Translations under genes and position numbers: made by a program
DNA from: a bacterium
Lineage (GTDB): Bacteria > Vulcanimicrobiota > Vulcanimicrobiia > Eremiobacterales > Eremiobacteraceae
Assembly: GCA_902812405.1 (NCBI GenBank)
Contig: CADDZI010000001.1
Location: 62,001-126,000 of the forward strand
Length of the DNA: 64,000 nucleotides
Direction of reading: 5' to 3'
Part shown: positions 29,930 to 39,533 of the stretch, in pieces
Numbering within the stretch: the first letter of the stretch is position 1
Layout: each line of letters begins with the position of its first letter
The notes under the pieces: generated by a model
The model's database searches: none
What the model saw: the letters and a program-made list of their open reading frames with translations, nothing else
What the model was told of the DNA's origin: nothing

Positions 29930-31462
29930 TCACAGCGGACCCAGCTCGCGCTCGACGGCGGCAACGAGTTCGTTCGAGCGCACGAGCTCCAACGCGGCGG
30001 CGATGTCGCGGCTGAGGTTGCGGTCGTCCTCCAGGTGCGGCACCCGCCGGCGCACGAGCTCGTGGGCGACGGCCGTACCGCGCCCGGGTGTCAGAGGCCG
30101 GCGAAAGTCCAGTGCCTGGGCTGCGATCAGCAATTCAAGGGCGACAACCGTCTCGAGGTTGCGCACGACCGTGGCGCATTGACGCGCGGCGATCGTGCCC
30201 ATGCTGTTATGGTCCTCCTGGCCGGCTGAGGTCGGAATGGAATCCACGGACGCGGGCACGGAGAGCGCCTTGTTTTCGCTGACCAAGGCGGCGGCGGTAT
30301 ACTGGGCCAGCATGTACCCGCTGTGGAGGCCGCCGTGGCGGGTCAAGAACGGCGGCAGTCCCTCCGCACCCGACAGCAACTTGTCCATGCGCCGCTCAGT
30401 GATGGAGGACACGTCGGTCAGCGAGATCGCCGCGTAATCCAAGGCCAGTCCGACGGGGGCGCCGTGGAAATTACCGTTGCTGACGAGTGCGTGGTCCTCG
30501 GCGAAGACGATGGGGTTGTCCGTCACCGCGTTGATCTCCGTTTCCAGCGTCCGCCAGGCGAAACTCAGGCAGTCGCGTGCGGCTCCGTGAACGACCGGCA
30601 TGCACCGGAACGAGTACGGATCTTGCACGCGGTCGCACTCCCGATGCGAGGCCACGATCTCGGAACCGGCCAGCAGGCGGCGCAGGTTGGCTGCCACGCA
30701 CAGTTGGCCGGGGTGCGGCCGCAGGGCCTGGAGCCGCTCGGCGAAGGCGGCGTCCGTGCCGAGATAGGCCTCCAGGCTCATGGCACCGGTGATGTCGGCG
30801 GCGGCCAGCGCCCGCCGGGCACGGACGAGGGCCAGGCTTCCCAGAGCGGTCATCACCTGTGTGCCGTTGATGAGCGAGAGCCCTTCCTTATACGACAACG
30901 GGAGAGGCTGCAAACCAGCCTGTTGCAGAGCCTGACCGCCGGGTAGACGGTTGCCCCGATACCAGGCCTCGCCCTGTCCAATGACCACGAGCGCCATGTG
31001 CGCGAGGGGCGCCAAGTCCCCCGAGCATCCGACCGACCCTTGAGAGGGAATCACGGGCGTCACCTGGCGGTTGAGCATGTCGATGAGGAGCGTGACCAGT
31101 TCGGGACGGACGCCGCAATATCCGGCCGCCATCGCATGTGCGCGCAGGAGCAGGGCGGCGCGGGTGGCGTCGCCCGGCAGGGGCGGCCCGACGCCGCATG
31201 CGTGGCTGAGGACGAGATTGCGTTGCAACTGTTCGGCCTGACCGGGCTCGATGCGAACGTTCTTGAGGCGGCCGAACCCCGTCGTGACGCCATACACCCT
31301 GCCGTCGCCACGGATTGCCTCTTCGACGACCGCCCGGCCCGCCTGGATCCGGTCTCGAGCCCGTGGGTCGAGCGCAACCGGAGCGCCGTCAACGGCAACG
31401 CGGTACACAAGAGGCAAGGTAAGGTTGGTGCCGTCTAGGAAAATCTCCGCCAGCACGTCCAT
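29930..31462 (-). CDS. hutH: Histidine ammonia-lyase
   Basis: First enzyme of histidine degradation, deaminating histidine to urocanate. The 510-residue protein has [19 protein letters not shown], the MIO-forming loop [24 protein letters not shown] and the QEDHNSMG block. The prosthetic group normally comes from Ala-Ser-Gly; here the triplet is Cys-Ser-Gly, a known natural variant that still contains the essential Ser-Gly. ATG 31462 gives the family-typical N-terminus. The much longer open frame upstream runs antisense through cmk. It diverges from cmk across an 86-base gap in which I saw no clear promoter. Confidence 0.96.
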   Translation of the reverse strand: MDVLAEIFLDGTNLTLPLVYRVAVDGAPVALDPRARDRIQAGRAVVEEAIRGDGRVYGVTTGFGRLKNVRIEPGQAEQLQRNLVLSHACGVGPPLPGDATRAALLLRAHAMAAGYCGVRPELVTLLIDMLNRQVTPVIPSQGSVGCSGDLAPLAHMALVVIGQGEAWYRGNRLPGGQALQQAGLQPLPLSYKEGLSLINGTQVMTALGSLALVRARRALAAADITGAMSLEAYLGTDAAFAERLQALRPHPGQLCVAANLRRLLAGSEIVASHRECDRVQDPYSFRCMPVVHGAARDCLSFAWRTLETEINAVTDNPIVFAEDHALVSNGNFHGAPVGLALDYAAISLTDVSSITERRMDKLLSGAEGLPPFLTRHGGLHSGYMLAQYTAAALVSENKALSVPASVDSIPTSAGQEDHNSMGTIAARQCATVVRNLETVVALELLIAAQALDFRRPLTPGRGTAVAHELVRRRVPHLEDDRNLSRDIAAALELVRSNELVAAVERELGPL

Positions 31463-31548
31463 GGGGCTGCTCTTCGCCCAGCAGGACGGCGGCTCCGGCT
31501 GTGGCCGGTTGCGGCGTTTGTCGGGCTTAGGGTCCGGCGCCGACGAAG

Positions 31549-32241
31549 GTGGCAGTGATCGCGAAAACTCCCTTGCGCATCGCAATTGACGGCCCCGTCG
31601 CCTCGGGAAAGAGTACGGTTGCCGCGCGGCTGGCGCAGCGGCTGGGTTGCCCTTTCCTCGATACCGGTGCTCTGTACCGCGCCGTAGCGCTGGGCGCTCT
31701 GCGGCGCGGGTTGCGCCCGGAGGATCCTGCCGTGTGCGATGTGGCGGATGCTGTTCGCGTGGAGCCCGGCGAAGGGTGCAATCCGTGGCAGGCGCGTATC
31801 CGGCTGGACGGAACGACGGTCGGCGAGGACCTTTTTTCACCGGAGGTTTCGCGTGTCGTCTCCGCGATTGCCGCATTGCCCGACGTGCGCAGACGCCTAC
31901 TTCCCGTCCAGCGAAAATTTGCCGACGGACGCAACGTCGTGATGGCTGGGCGCGACATCGGCACCGTCGTCCTGCCGGATGCGCGCCCCAAGTTTTTCCT
32001 GACCGCATCTCTGCCGGCCAGAGCCGAGCGTCGCTGGCGGGAGCTGCGAGCTCAGGGTGCAGCGGTAACGCGGGAAGCTGTCGAGAGCGAGATTGCCGTC
32101 CGCGACCGGCGCGATGCGACGCGCTCCGTCTCGCCTCTCCGGCCCGCACCCGATGCGCTGATCGTCGACACGTCGGAGATGACGGCGGACGAGGTCGTCG
32201 AGATGCTGCTGCGGCACATCGGAGAAACCCTCCGGACATGA
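31549..32241 (+). CDS. cmk: Cytidylate kinase
   Basis: Phosphorylates CMP and dCMP to diphosphates. The 230-residue protein shows the P-loop IAIDGPVASGKSTVA, FLDTGALYRAVALGALR, the NMP-binding region, AGRDIGTVVLPDA and the basic lid RDRRDATRSVSPLRPAPDA. The start is a GTG at 31549. Its stop overlaps the ATG of the acyltransferase gene (ATGA). The cmk-plsC-ispH order is a familiar arrangement in Bacillota. Confidence 0.96.
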   Translation: MAVIAKTPLRIAIDGPVASGKSTVAARLAQRLGCPFLDTGALYRAVALGALRRGLRPEDPAVCDVADAVRVEPGEGCNPWQARIRLDGTTVGEDLFSPEVSRVVSAIAALPDVRRRLLPVQRKFADGRNVVMAGRDIGTVVLPDARPKFFLTASLPARAERRWRELRAQGAAVTREAVESEIAVRDRRDATRSVSPLRPAPDALIVDTSEMTADEVVEMLLRHIGETLRT

Positions 32242-32897
32242 CCGCGGCCAGGCTGCAGACCAGTATCCTCTACCGAACCGCCAAGTACATTTTGCGGCCT
32301 CTCACGCGCTGGCTATTCCGCGTTCGGGTCGAGGGTGATGAGAACGTTCCGCCGGCCGGAGGTCTTGTCGTGGCCTGCAATCATGTGTCATACCTCGATC
32401 CCCCGCTGCTTGGCAGCTGGTTCCCGCGCACGATCCACTTCATGGCCAAGCGCGAGTTGTTTGCAGGTCCGGGCGGCGCACTCTTGCGGGCGCTGCATGC
32501 CTTCCCGGTCGATCGCGAGCGGGCGGATGTTGCAGCATTCCGGCGCGCATTGACGATCGTACGGGCCGGCGGCGTCGTCGGCATTTTCCCTGAGGGACGT
32601 CGCAATCTGGACGGCGAGGCACAGGCCCGTCAGGGAGCGGTTTTGCTTGCCGCGACGGCGGGCTGTCCGGTGCTGCCGGTTGGCCTTGCAGGCACGCGCA
32701 GCGCGGCACGGCGCCTATGGTGCGGCTGCGTTGCGATTCGCATAGGCCGGCCCCTGCACTTCCAGGGAAGCCCGCGCCGGCCCACGAAGGCGGAGCTCAA
32801 AGAGTGGACGGACCTGGTCGCGGCACGCATCGCCGCGTTACGGGAAGGCAATGGAAATACACAAGGCGCGGACCCAAGGTTTCTGCTTCGGCGTTGA
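32238..32897 (+). CDS. plsC: 1-Acyl-sn-glycerol-3-phosphate acyltransferase
   Basis: A 219-residue membrane-associated acyltransferase making phosphatidic acid from lysophosphatidate. The catalytic HX4D motif (NHVSYLDP), the FPEGRR substrate motif and the VLPVGLAGT block are present. ATG 32238 overlaps the cmk stop, and the last 47 bases overlap ispH. With PlsX and the fatty acid kinase genes 10 kb downstream it belongs to the phospholipid pathway. Confidence 0.93.
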   Translation: MTAARLQTSILYRTAKYILRPLTRWLFRVRVEGDENVPPAGGLVVACNHVSYLDPPLLGSWFPRTIHFMAKRELFAGPGGALLRALHAFPVDRERADVAAFRRALTIVRAGGVVGIFPEGRRNLDGEAQARQGAVLLAATAGCPVLPVGLAGTRSAARRLWCGCVAIRIGRPLHFQGSPRRPTKAELKEWTDLVAARIAALREGNGNTQGADPRFLLRR

Positions 32898-33708
32898 GCT
32901 GACGTACCGCAAGGCGCTGGCCGAAACGGCAGAGCGCAGCGACGTGCACACGATGGGCAACATCGTGCACAATCCCATCATCGTGCAGGAGCTCGAGCAG
33001 CGCGGCCTGCACAACGTGGAGTCTCTGGACGAGGTGTCGTCAGGGACGCTCTTCGTCCGTGCCCACGGCTTGCCGCCGCAGACCATCCAAGCGGCGGAGG
33101 CCAAGGGCCTGCGGGTTGTCGACGCAACCTGCCCGATGGTCACCCGGACGCAGCGACTGGCGAAGAAGCTCCACGAGGAGGGACGCACGGTTGTCATCCT
33201 CGGCGATCCCAACCATCCCGAGGTGAAAGGTATCGCGGGGTATGCCCCGGGCTGCATCATCCTCAACGAATGGCCGGCCGACGAAACGGAGATTCGGCGC
33301 GCCCGGCGCATCGCGATCGTCGCGCAGAGTACGCTGAACGGCGATACCTTCCGCGACCTGGTCGGCCGCATCGCGGCGATCAACTACGAAGTGCGGGTCT
33401 ACAACACGATCTGTTCGGACACGCAAGGCCGGCAAAAATCGGCTCGTGAGCTGGCGGAAGAAGTCGACACGATGATCGTCATCGGCGGGTCCAAGTCGGC
33501 CAATACGCGTCACCTGGCGGAGATTGCACAGTCACGCGGCGTCACCGCCCACCTCATCGAAAATGCCGGCGACCTGCGGCGCGAGTGGTTTCGGGGAGAC
33601 GAACGCGTCGGGATTGCCACCGGCGCCTCGACGCCCGGTTTCTTGGCCGACGACGTCATCGACAAGCTGCTCGAGTGGTTTCCCGACGCCCAGGCGGTGG
33701 GCGTCTAA
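32851..33708 (+). CDS. ispH: 4-Hydroxy-3-methylbut-2-enyl diphosphate reductase
   Basis: Last step of the MEP isoprenoid pathway, an iron-sulfur enzyme making IPP and DMAPP. The 285-residue protein has the three cluster cysteines in ARTQGFCFGVELTYRKA, VVDATCPMVTRTQ and YNTICSDTQGRQ, plus the conserved MGNIVHN and GNPNHPE-like GDPNHPEVKGI. The start ATG 32851 lies within plsC and follows GGGAAGG. The RpsA fusion found in some Bacillota is absent. ispD and ispF of the same pathway lie at 47-48 kb. Confidence 0.97.
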   Translation: MEIHKARTQGFCFGVELTYRKALAETAERSDVHTMGNIVHNPIIVQELEQRGLHNVESLDEVSSGTLFVRAHGLPPQTIQAAEAKGLRVVDATCPMVTRTQRLAKKLHEEGRTVVILGDPNHPEVKGIAGYAPGCIILNEWPADETEIRRARRIAIVAQSTLNGDTFRDLVGRIAAINYEVRVYNTICSDTQGRQKSARELAEEVDTMIVIGGSKSANTRHLAEIAQSRGVTAHLIENAGDLRREWFRGDERVGIATGASTPGFLADDVIDKLLEWFPDAQAVGV

Positions 33709-33801
33709 GCCGCACGGCGACGCAGCCTGATCCTACCCGAGAGCGGACTGCCGCCGATCTGGTCTGTGCCCGGCGGGTACGCGTGCCGATACGTATGAGC
33801 G

Positions 33802-36800
33802 GTGGCAAAACCAGCCAAAACTGCTAAACCTGCTCGCGCCGCGGACGCGGCGCCTACGCCCGCTCCCGGCCGGATGAATCCGGTGCGGTCTGCCGGAACG
33901 CCTCTTACCAAGCAGGAGTGGCAGACGGTTGGCATCTTCCTCGGCGCCGGCTTGGTTCTGCGCGCTGTCATGATGCCGGCGACGGGTCATGCGACCGACG
34001 TCGGAACGTTCGAGTCCTGGACGCTGAGTCTCGTCAAGTATGGTATCCCGGGCTTCTACGGGCATGCGGGCTTTGTCGACTACCCGCCCGGGTACATGCT
34101 CATCCTGGCCGCCTTTGGCGCCCTGTACAATCTGCTCCAGTCACACCTCGCGGTGCCCTTCGACCTGCTCCATGTGACGGTCAAAGCACCTGCGGTTGCC
34201 GCGGATCTGGGTCTGGCGTACCTGGGATTCCTCATGGCGCGGCGCACGTGGTCGTCGCGGGCGGCTCTCTGGACCATGGGACTGTTCGTCTTCAATCCAG
34301 CCGTCTGGTTCGTCTCGGCCTATTGGGGACAGGCGGATGCCGTTACCGCGGTGTTCGTTGCCTGGGCGGTCTACATGATGCTGACCCAGCGTTACGAGGT
34401 GGGCTGGATTCTCTTCGCCTTCGCAGTCCTCATCAAGCCCCAGCCCATCGTTGCGCTGCCGGTTCTGGTCATCTGGCAGCTGCGCACCGCGCGGCAAGCA
34501 TGGCGGCTGGCGCTAGTGCCGGTCCTCGGTCTGACCGTCGCCTACCTCGGGACCGTGTTTTTCGCACCGGATCGCGATCCGGCCGGTACACTCGCCTGGT
34601 TGTACGACCGCTACCATACGGGGACGGCTCTCTACCCGTACAATTCCTGCAATGCGTTCAACCTCTACTCGACCCGTCTGGATTTTTGGCAACCCGACGG
34701 CAAGCTGATCCCCGGCCTGCCCGGCTTTGAAGGCTGGCCGCAGTGGGCCTGGGGTGTCGCGATCGTCGCCGCCTTCGTGTTTGCCATCTCGGTGCGGGCC
34801 TGGCGTACGATGGCCCCTGCGGCCGAGCGCTCCGAACGCGAAGCGTCGCTCTACCTCGCGCTCTTCCTGTCGCTCTTGGGTTTGTTCATGTTCGGGACGC
34901 GCATGCACGAGCGCTATCTCTTCTCGGCGCTGGCGTTTGGACCGCTCATCTGGAATGCGGGTGCCGCTTACCGGTTGGTCTATGCGGTCCTGAGCGGAAC
35001 CTTTATCATCAACCTGCTCTACTCGCTCGTCTACCTGTATCAGCCCAGTCAAGACCTGGCGCCGTGGCTCGTCCATCCGCTCTCCATCCTCAATGTGCTG
35101 TGCCTGTTCGTGGCAGCCGGCGCGTACCTGATTCCGGAAGTCCACGCCTGGTGCGAAGACCTCGCGCAGCAGGTGCGGGGTCCGCGCGGCGAGGCACGGT
35201 CTCGGAGGCTCGTGCCCCTGGCTCACGAGGGTCTGGTCGGCCTCGTGCGCATCGACTACGCGATCCTGTCCGGTTTGACAATCCTGACCGGAGCGCTGCT
35301 CTACCTGCACATCAACCGCCCGGCCGAACGCATCTTCGATGAAATCTACTACGCCCGTTCGGCGCAAGAGTATCTGCACCATCGGTCGCAGTTCGAGTGG
35401 ACGCATCCGCCTCTGAGCAAGCTGATCTTGACGGTCGGCGCCTGGCTGTACCCGGTTGATCCCGTCGGCGCACGCCTCATGAGTGCGCTCTTCGGCACGC
35501 TGACGGTTCCCTTGCTGTATGCCTTCGCCAAGCGGCTGTTCGGCTCAACCCTGGCGTCGGCGACGGCGGTCGGGTTGCTGCTCACCTGCGGCTACTTTTA
35601 CGTTCAGTCGCGCATCGCGACGCCCGAGATCTTCGTTGCCTTCTTCGCGTTGGCGACGATCTATTGCCTGTATCGCCTGTGGATCGCAGCGCAGATCGTC
35701 CGCAGCCGCAGCGGCGCCATGTTGCCCGACGGCAGCCGTGTCCAGGGCGGCGAGGTGTGCTTTGAGTTTGGGGAACGCATGCCGTTGCGCGCCGCGCGCC
35801 TGACCGAAGCCGGGCAGACGACAATCTGGACTGCGGACGGGGCGCGCGTGGAGGAGAGCGGTTCGGCGCTGACCTGGCGTACCGACGCGACGATCGTAGG
35901 GCGGGTGGGCGGCCAGCCCGTGCGCGACCGGCAACCTTGGCCCGTCTGGCTTGGGTTGACGTGCCTTGCGGTGGCCTGCGTCATCGCGAGCAAATGGAAT
36001 GGCTTGTTCGACCTGGGCGTGGCGTGGCTGGTGGCCGCCGCCGTCACCATGCAACGCCGCCTGCCCTGGCAGAGCGAGCGGCCTGCCGCGGCGCGGCCGC
36101 CGCGGCGCTTCGTGTGGGGTAACGCATACGGATTTCGGCTGCTGATCTTCATCCCGGCCTCTCTCGCCGTGACTGCCGTCGTTTACCTGCTGACGTACAT
36201 TCCGTTCTTCCAGATCGGGAACGCCAATCTCGGCCTCCACGGAACGTTTCATGATTTCCTGGCGCTGCAGTGGCAGATGTTCCACTACCACTACGACCTG
36301 AAAGCCACTCACCCATACGCCTCGAAGTGGTGGACCTGGCCCTTGGAGCTGCGTCCGGTCTCGTACTACTACCACGTCTTCAGCGGCACGACGCCGCCCA
36401 AACAGATCGTGGCCGAGGTCTTGGCGCTGCCCAACCCGTTCGTCTGGCTCCCGCAGCTCGTCACCGTCCCGCTGACAGCCGTCATGGCGTGGCGGACGCG
36501 TCACAAGGGAATGCTCTTGTGTTGCGTCGCGTACGTGCTGCAGTGGCTGCCATGGATTGCGTCGCCGCGCATCGATTTCCAGTACAACTTCTATCCGAAT
36601 ACGGCTTTGATCTGCCTGTGCGGTGCGTATGTTCTCATGCTCGCCTGGCGGGGCGCCGCGCAGCTGGGACCCGTGCGGGTCATCCGCGGCATCATTCTCG
36701 CCTACCTTGCGGCCTGTGCGGTGTCGTTTTGGTTCTTCCTGCCCATCCTCAACGGCACGCCGATCACCTGGACGCAGTGGCATGCCCGCATCTGGTACGA

Positions 36801-36834
36801 CGACGGGGCGCCGCACCCGTACGGCTGGATTTGA
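33802..36834 (+). CDS. Double GT-C glycosyltransferase: mannosyltransferase-like half fused to a PMT (GT39) half
   Basis: A 1010-residue polytopic membrane protein that appears to be two lipid-carrier-dependent glycosyltransferases in one chain. Residues about 41-446 form a GT-C unit with the early Asp (HATDVGTFESW), DYPPGYML, VSAYWGQADAV and GTRMHERYLF, as in DUF2029/GT87-type mannosyltransferases. Residues about 480-1000 resemble the PMT/GT39 protein O-mannosyltransferases (IFDEIYYARSAQEYL, TEWTHPPL-like FEWTHPPLSK, SRIATPEIFVAF). A polar segment of about 75 residues (634-712) is inserted in the PMT half. Start is GTG 33802. The GT2 gene 3 bases downstream would supply the polyprenyl-phosphate sugar donor. 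Protein or envelope mannosylation is inferred. Confidence 0.85.
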   Translation: MAKPAKTAKPARAADAAPTPAPGRMNPVRSAGTPLTKQEWQTVGIFLGAGLVLRAVMMPATGHATDVGTFESWTLSLVKYGIPGFYGHAGFVDYPPGYMLILAAFGALYNLLQSHLAVPFDLLHVTVKAPAVAADLGLAYLGFLMARRTWSSRAALWTMGLFVFNPAVWFVSAYWGQADAVTAVFVAWAVYMMLTQRYEVGWILFAFAVLIKPQPIVALPVLVIWQLRTARQAWRLALVPVLGLTVAYLGTVFFAPDRDPAGTLAWLYDRYHTGTALYPYNSCNAFNLYSTRLDFWQPDGKLIPGLPGFEGWPQWAWGVAIVAAFVFAISVRAWRTMAPAAERSEREASLYLALFLSLLGLFMFGTRMHERYLFSALAFGPLIWNAGAAYRLVYAVLSGTFIINLLYSLVYLYQPSQDLAPWLVHPLSILNVLCLFVAAGAYLIPEVHAWCEDLAQQVRGPRGEARSRRLVPLAHEGLVGLVRIDYAILSGLTILTGALLYLHINRPAERIFDEIYYARSAQEYLHHRSQFEWTHPPLSKLILTVGAWLYPVDPVGARLMSALFGTLTVPLLYAFAKRLFGSTLASATAVGLLLTCGYFYVQSRIATPEIFVAFFALATIYCLYRLWIAAQIVRSRSGAMLPDGSRVQGGEVCFEFGERMPLRAARLTEAGQTTIWTADGARVEESGSALTWRTDATIVGRVGGQPVRDRQPWPVWLGLTCLAVACVIASKWNGLFDLGVAWLVAAAVTMQRRLPWQSERPAAARPPRRFVWGNAYGFRLLIFIPASLAVTAVVYLLTYIPFFQIGNANLGLHGTFHDFLALQWQMFHYHYDLKATHPYASKWWTWPLELRPVSYYYHVFSGTTPPKQIVAEVLALPNPFVWLPQLVTVPLTAVMAWRTRHKGMLLCCVAYVLQWLPWIASPRIDFQYNFYPNTALICLCGAYVLMLAWRGAAQLGPVRVIRGIILAYLAACAVSFWFFLPILNGTPITWTQWHARIWYDDGAPHPYGWI

Positions 36835-36837
36835 CGC

Positions 36838-37545
36838 GTGAGGCAGCGCGCAGCGTCGCTCTCGGTCTTCTTCCCGGCGTACAACGAGCAAGACATCATC
36901 GGCACCACCCTGGCGCGGGCCCAAGAGGTGATACCCCGTGTCGCCCGCGACTACGAGATCATCGTGGTTGACGACGGCAGCTCGGACGGCACGGCGGCCA
37001 TCGTTGAAGAGATCGCGGGCCGGGATGCCCACGTGCGGCTGGTCCGCCACGCCGCAAATGCAGGCTACGGAGCGGCCCTGCGGACTGGTTTCGCCAGTGC
37101 CCGCCATGAGCTCGTCTTCTTCACCGACGCCGACGGGCAGTTCGACCTGCGCGAGATCGACGCGCTTCTCGACCGTTTGTCCGAAGCACCGGTCGTCGTC
37201 GGTTTTCGGCTGCGCCGCTCCGACCCGTGGTATCGCCTAGTCATTGCCAAAGTCTACAACCTCATCATTCGTGTGGTCTTCGGTTTGCGCGTGCGCGACA
37301 TCGACTGCGCGTACAAGTTGCTGCGCCGCGACGTCCTGCAGCAGGTCATGCCGCTCGAATCCAGCGGCGCCTTCGTCAGCTCGGAGTTGCTGATCAAGTT
37401 GCGCCGGCTGGGCGTGCCGATGGTCGAACAGGGCGTCCACCATTATCCGCGCAAGACCGGCGTCTCCAAAGGTGCGACGCCGCGGGTCATCGCCGCAACG
37501 ATGCGCGACATCGTGCGCCTGCGCTTGGGCCGGCGTCTGGCGTAA
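36838..37545 (+). CDS. Polyprenyl-phosphate glycosyltransferase (DPM1-like GT2)
   Basis: A 235-residue GT-A fold transferase of the dolichol-phosphate mannose synthase type: FFPAYNEQDIIG, IIVVDDGSSDGTAAIVEE, HAANAGYGAALRTGF, the metal-binding FFTDADGQFDLREI and DIDCAYKLLRRDVLQ. No C-terminal membrane helices are present, so it resembles the soluble DPM1 class. It probably moves a sugar from a nucleotide donor to undecaprenyl phosphate for the GT-C/PMT fusion, whose stop lies 3 bases upstream. The start is GTG 36838. The sugar identity is inferred. Confidence 0.9.
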   Translation: MRQRAASLSVFFPAYNEQDIIGTTLARAQEVIPRVARDYEIIVVDDGSSDGTAAIVEEIAGRDAHVRLVRHAANAGYGAALRTGFASARHELVFFTDADGQFDLREIDALLDRLSEAPVVVGFRLRRSDPWYRLVIAKVYNLIIRVVFGLRVRDIDCAYKLLRRDVLQQVMPLESSGAFVSSELLIKLRRLGVPMVEQGVHHYPRKTGVSKGATPRVIAATMRDIVRLRLGRRLA

Positions 37546-37634
37546 CCCAGGCGCCCGCTCCGCCGGGCCCGCCTACCCCTGCGGGATGGGCATCACAGGT
37601 TTTGCCGGCGCGCCCGCCAAAAGGCATACGAAAG

Positions 37635-38396
37635 ATGTCCGGTCATTCCAAGTGGCACAACATTCGCCTGCGCAAGGGGAAAGCGGATGCGCAGCGCGGT
37701 CAGCTGTTCACGAAGCTGAGCAAGGAGATCATCGTCGCGGCCCGCAGCGGTCCCCCCGATCCGGAGGCAAACCTGCGGCTGAAGATCGCCGTGGCGCGGG
37801 CGCGGGATGCCAACATGCCGATGGATACGATCCGGCGGGCCATCGCGCGGGCCTCGGGTGAGGGGAAGGCCGAAGCGCTGGAGGAAATTCGGTACGAAGG
37901 CTACGGACCGAAGGGTGTCGCGGTGATCGTGCACGCGGTGACGGACAACCGTAACCGGACCGCCTCCGAGATGCGCCGGATCTTTTCGCGTCACGGCGGC
38001 AGCCTCGGGGAAACGGGCAGTGTGGCGTGGATGTTCGACGAACGGGGCGTCATCCAGTTTGACCGGGCGGGCCTGCGCGAAGAGGATATCCTCGAGGCGG
38101 CGATGGTGGACGGCGTCGTCGACGTCAGCCTGGACGGCGAGAATGTCGAGGTTCACACCGAACCGCGCGCCCTGGCGTCGGTCCGCGAGCATCTCGAGCG
38201 AACGCTTTTGACCAAAGCCGGGGTCGCCGTGCGCTCCGCACGTTTGGAGTTCCGGCCCAAGGTTGCAACCCCGATCGCCGCGCAGGATGCCCCCGAGGTG
38301 CTGCGCTTCCTCGATGCTCTCGAGGAGCACGACGACGTCAGCCTCGTATCGTCGAGCGCCGATATTGCGGACGCAGTGCTCGAAGCGCTGGCATGA
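37635..38396 (+). CDS. YebC/PmpR family protein (TACO1-like)
   Basis: A 253-residue protein with the family N-terminus SGHSKWHNIRLRKGKADAQR, the middle YEGYGPKGVAVIVHAVTDN and ETGSVAWMFDERG. YebC proteins are described as transcriptional regulators and, more recently, as ribosome-associated factors that relieve stalling at difficult sequences. ATG 37635 gives the standard N-terminus. The stop overlaps the next gene (ATGA), tying it to the PASTA protein. No ruvC-ruvA-ruvB genes follow, although they often do. Confidence 0.96.
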   Translation: MSGHSKWHNIRLRKGKADAQRGQLFTKLSKEIIVAARSGPPDPEANLRLKIAVARARDANMPMDTIRRAIARASGEGKAEALEEIRYEGYGPKGVAVIVHAVTDNRNRTASEMRRIFSRHGGSLGETGSVAWMFDERGVIQFDRAGLREEDILEAAMVDGVVDVSLDGENVEVHTEPRALASVREHLERTLLTKAGVAVRSARLEFRPKVATPIAAQDAPEVLRFLDALEEHDDVSLVSSSADIADAVLEALA

Positions 38397-39484
38397 CCTC
38401 AGCCCCGCAGGGGCCGCGACGCCGGCGTCTGCGACGGGCTTCGCGCCGCGCGCCGGACCGGCTGATGTACCTGCCCCTCCTCTGCGGGCTCCTGTTCGTC
38501 CTGACCGTCGGCGGGGTGGTGTGGGCGGTTAGGGTGTGGCTGACGCCGGCCTCCGGCATCGCGACGGTCCCGGCTCTCCAAGGGATGCCGATCGAGCGCG
38601 CCCACGCCGCGGCGGCGCACGCCGGACTCGGCGTCCGGGTCATCGCGCACCACGCGGACTTCCATGCCGCACAGGGTACCGTCATCGGTCAGCTGCCGGC
38701 AGCCGGCGAGCGGGTACGAGCCGGCCGGGTCGTTGACGTTATCCTCTCGGACGGCGTGCCGATGGTGCGCACGCCCAATCTCAGCAATCTGTCGCTGCGT
38801 GACGCGACAGTTGCGATCGAAAATGCCCACCTGGTGCCGGGCGAGGTGACGCACAGCGCCGACGAGCGCGTCGTCGCGGGTCAGGTGATCGGTCAGCATC
38901 CGGATCCGCTGACGCTGGTCCCTGCCGGCAGCCGGGTGAGCATCGTCGTTGCAGCCGGCCGGCCCCGCGTTTTTGCCCCCAATTTCATCGGCATGCCGGT
39001 TGATGCAGCTCGTCGCGCGGCGCACGACGTCCATGTGGCCGTGGGGACGATAACCCGGTTACCGGTTGCGCCGGGCGCAGCTCGGGCGGGAACCGTCGTG
39101 GCGCAGAACCCGCAGCCCGGACGGCCGCTCGCTCCGGAGCAGACGATCGACCTTCAGGTTTCGGGCGGTCCGCCTTCGGCGACGCCGGCGCCGGCTGCCT
39201 CGGGCGGCCTGGTCCCGGCGGCCGCTCCATCCGCTTCCGGGTTGGGGGCTGCGGCGCTGCCCTCACCGGATGCCACGCGCATCATGCGCGTCTCGGTTGC
39301 CTTGCCACAGTCGACGCAGGCCGAACCTGTCCGTGTCGTGCTGGAAGATGCCAGCGGCTCGCGCACAATTTTCGACCAGATCACACGCGGAGGCGTGACG
39401 ATCTCCTTCCAAGTGACCGTCGTCGGTCAAGGGACGCTCGAAACCTACGTGAACGGCAAACTTGTCAGCTCGACCCCACTCTGA
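38393..39484 (+). CDS. Membrane-anchored protein with three PASTA domains, no kinase
   Basis: A 363-residue protein: a short basic cytoplasmic tail, one membrane helix (about 25-47), three PASTA repeats (about 58-120, 125-189 and 192-258), a Pro/Ala linker and a C-terminal beta-rich domain (about 285-363, RIMRVSVALPQ to YVNGKLVSSTPL). PASTA domains normally bind muropeptides or peptidoglycan in Ser/Thr kinases and PBPs. Here no kinase or transpeptidase domain is attached or adjacent. The ATG overlaps the yebC stop. It may sense or bind cell wall for another protein. Confidence 0.85.
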   Translation: MTSAPQGPRRRRLRRASRRAPDRLMYLPLLCGLLFVLTVGGVVWAVRVWLTPASGIATVPALQGMPIERAHAAAAHAGLGVRVIAHHADFHAAQGTVIGQLPAAGERVRAGRVVDVILSDGVPMVRTPNLSNLSLRDATVAIENAHLVPGEVTHSADERVVAGQVIGQHPDPLTLVPAGSRVSIVVAAGRPRVFAPNFIGMPVDAARRAAHDVHVAVGTITRLPVAPGAARAGTVVAQNPQPGRPLAPEQTIDLQVSGGPPSATPAPAASGGLVPAAAPSASGLGAAALPSPDATRIMRVSVALPQSTQAEPVRVVLEDASGSRTIFDQITRGGVTISFQVTVVGQGTLETYVNGKLVSSTPL

Positions 39485-39533
39485 GCCGCCAGCGGCAGCG
39501 GAGTGTTCGCGCGAAGCGTGGAAGAGCCGTCCC

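Noticed and set aside
31463-32239. N-terminal extension of HutH to 769 residues
   Set aside because: The extra part is antisense to cmk and unlike any ammonia-lyase; ATG 31462 gives the normal N-terminus.
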